A stretch of DNA of 64,000 bases from Planctomycetaceae bacterium UBA6172. Its GTDB lineage: Bacteria > Planctomycetota > Planctomycetia > Pirellulales > Pirellulaceae. Of the stretch, positions 63,185 through 64,000 are shown piece after piece. A program made the position numbers and the translations under genes. Where the stretch lies: contig DITY01000060.1 in assembly GCA_002422955.1 (NCBI GenBank), positions 3,927 to 67,926 of the forward strand. Direction: 5' to 3'. Each line of letters starts with the position of its first letter. The stretch's first letter is position 1. Under the pieces are notes generated by a model. The model saw nothing but the letters and a program-made list of their open reading frames with translations, did no database searches and had not been told where the DNA came from.

Positions 63185-63943
63185 TCAAAAGGGAACGACG
63201 TCGCCGTCCGCGGCGACGACCGTCTCGGGGAAGATCCCCCGGGCTTGCGCCAAATCGATCGGGTCGTCGCCCGTTTCCAGCGGGTTGATGTGCGCCAGCA
63301 GCAGCCGTTTGACCCCGGCGGATCGACCGATTCCGGCGGCGCGGCTCGTCCAGCAGTGCCCCGTCTGCATCGCCCAGTCTTGCTCCCGATCGCGAAACGA
63401 GCACTCGTGGACCAGCAGGTCCGCGGCTCGCATCCAACGCTGGGCTTCCGCCGAGGTATCGCCCACCGTGTCGGTCGCGTAAACGAGCGTCTTCCCGTCG
63501 CCGGGCCAACGAATCCGGTAGGCGAGCGAGCCACCGGGATGTTCCTGGTTCCGCGTTTCCACCCGCAGGGGCCGCCTGGTGCCGACTTCGAAGGCCTCGC
63601 CGGGGGGCACTACCATCCAGCGGACCGGAATCATCGCCGGGAAGATCAGCTGTTGAAACAGGCAGGCCTGGATCACGGCGAGCTTGTCCGCCGCGGCCCA
63701 GACGCGGACCTCCGCGAACTCTCGCCCCCGCAGCACGTCGTGCAGAAAAGTCAGTCCCATGGTGTGATCCAGATGGGCATGACTGAGCAGGATATCGAGG
63801 CGGTCGGTCTGGATCAGCGGGGTCAACCGGAAGATCCCCGATCCGGCATCCAAAACCACGCCGTCTTCCGCGAGGAAGTAACAGGAGGTCTGGCGAGCTT
63901 CACTCGGGTGATAGCCTGACGTGCCCAGGCAATGGAGGTTCAT
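63185..63943 (-). CDS. Metallo-beta-lactamase-fold hydrolase, RNase Z-like
   Basis: 252 residues, complete. H55-x-H57-x-D59-H60 in LLSHAHLDHTMG binds two metal ions; further ligands are LVYATDT (Asp) and LLLAHINP (His). DLLVHECSFRD is like the tRNase Z pattern, but the exosite arm is not visible and the length is on the short side. Could be a tRNA 3'-processing enzyme or an MBL hydrolase of another substrate. Starts at ATG 63943 with a family-like N-terminus (MNLHCLGTSGYHPSEARQTSCYF). Confidence 0.87.
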   Translation of the reverse strand: MNLHCLGTSGYHPSEARQTSCYFLAEDGVVLDAGSGIFRLTPLIQTDRLDILLSHAHLDHTMGLTFLHDVLRGREFAEVRVWAAADKLAVIQACLFQQLIFPAMIPVRWMVVPPGEAFEVGTRRPLRVETRNQEHPGGSLAYRIRWPGDGKTLVYATDTVGDTSAEAQRWMRAADLLVHECSFRDREQDWAMQTGHCWTSRAAGIGRSAGVKRLLLAHINPLETGDDPIDLAQARGIFPETVVAADGDVVPF

Positions 63944-63961
63944 CTTGGCACCCTTCGATGC

Positions 63962-63999
63962 TCAGGCACTTGGTTTCAGGCACATGGGGATTCAGGCAC
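63962..63999. repeat. Three copies of TCAGGCAC at the window edge
   Basis: TCAGGCAC at 63962-63969, 63976-63983 and 63992-63999, spaced 14 and 16 bases apart, just upstream of the RNase Z-like gene. The window ends here, so the array may go on. Confidence 0.6.
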
Positions 64000-64000
64000 A

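Overview
The window is GC-rich bacterial chromosome, most likely from the Planctomycetota and probably a Pirellulaceae-type member. That placement rests on lineage-typical families found together: a DUF1501 + DUF1549/DUF1553 pair, a DUF1559 pseudopilin-like protein, DUF1080, a sulfatase, a secreted sialidase, and two clusters with prenyltransferase/squalene-oxidase-type (alpha/alpha toroid) repeat proteins beside ExbB/ExbD or VWA/DUF4175-like genes. I see no prophage, insertion sequence, CRISPR array or rRNA operon, so this looks like core chromosome. One tRNA (Asp-GUC) with its promoter and terminator is present.

Layout. 0-14.4 kb is mostly plus strand: the 3' end of a sigma-54 activator, an exported nitrilase-fold protein, a UPF0178 protein, an outward DUF481 protein, DUF1080, tRNA-Asp, a RecQ-type helicase with a rearranged C-terminus, a secreted tandem alpha/beta-hydrolase, a sialidase and a HerA-like ATPase. 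14.4-22.3 kb is a tight minus-strand operon: giant TPR protein, ExbB, ExbD, then a membrane protein with a long Pro/Ser-rich linker and a C-terminal alpha/alpha toroid. 22.4-29.1 kb holds an HMA-MauE/DoxX-like fusion, two tandem purine nucleoside phosphorylases, an exported TlpA-like thioredoxin and RecG.

29.2-34.9 kb (minus) has an ECF sigma factor followed by a membrane-anchored protein that joins an anti-sigma-like N-terminus to a DUF1549/1553-like CxxCH region, then a DUF1501 + DUF1549/1553 pair. 35.2-42.9 kb is metabolic or hypothetical: folE, a LON-substrate-binding-domain protein, dcd, glcD, a small hypothetical protein, a Cys/Gly-rich lipoprotein, cysE and a subtilase. 43.0-53.0 kb (minus) is a second envelope cluster: VWA membrane protein, 1903-residue DUF4175-like protein, a second toroid protein, and a small membrane protein. 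53.2-64 kb has a secreted unknown, a sulfatase, a small helical protein, a DUF1559 protein under a palindromic promoter/operator, a DksA/TraR zinc finger protein, HtrA, LexA, UppP, a secreted unknown and an RNase Z-like hydrolase.

The most interesting system is the 14.4-22.3 kb operon. ExbB/ExbD are proton-driven motors that normally drive TonB or TolA through a Pro-rich periplasmic arm. Here the gene after exbD has the same general plan (N-terminal membrane anchor, about 480 residues of Pro/Ser-rich linker, globular end), but the globular end is an alpha/alpha toroid and the operon also encodes an exported protein of about 1130 residues made of TPRs. I infer an energised envelope machine with a TonB-like toroid arm and a TPR partner. 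The second toroid protein at 43.7 kb ends with the same short C-terminal pattern, which suggests the two clusters are related. All functional statements rest on motif recognition by eye; no database search was possible.
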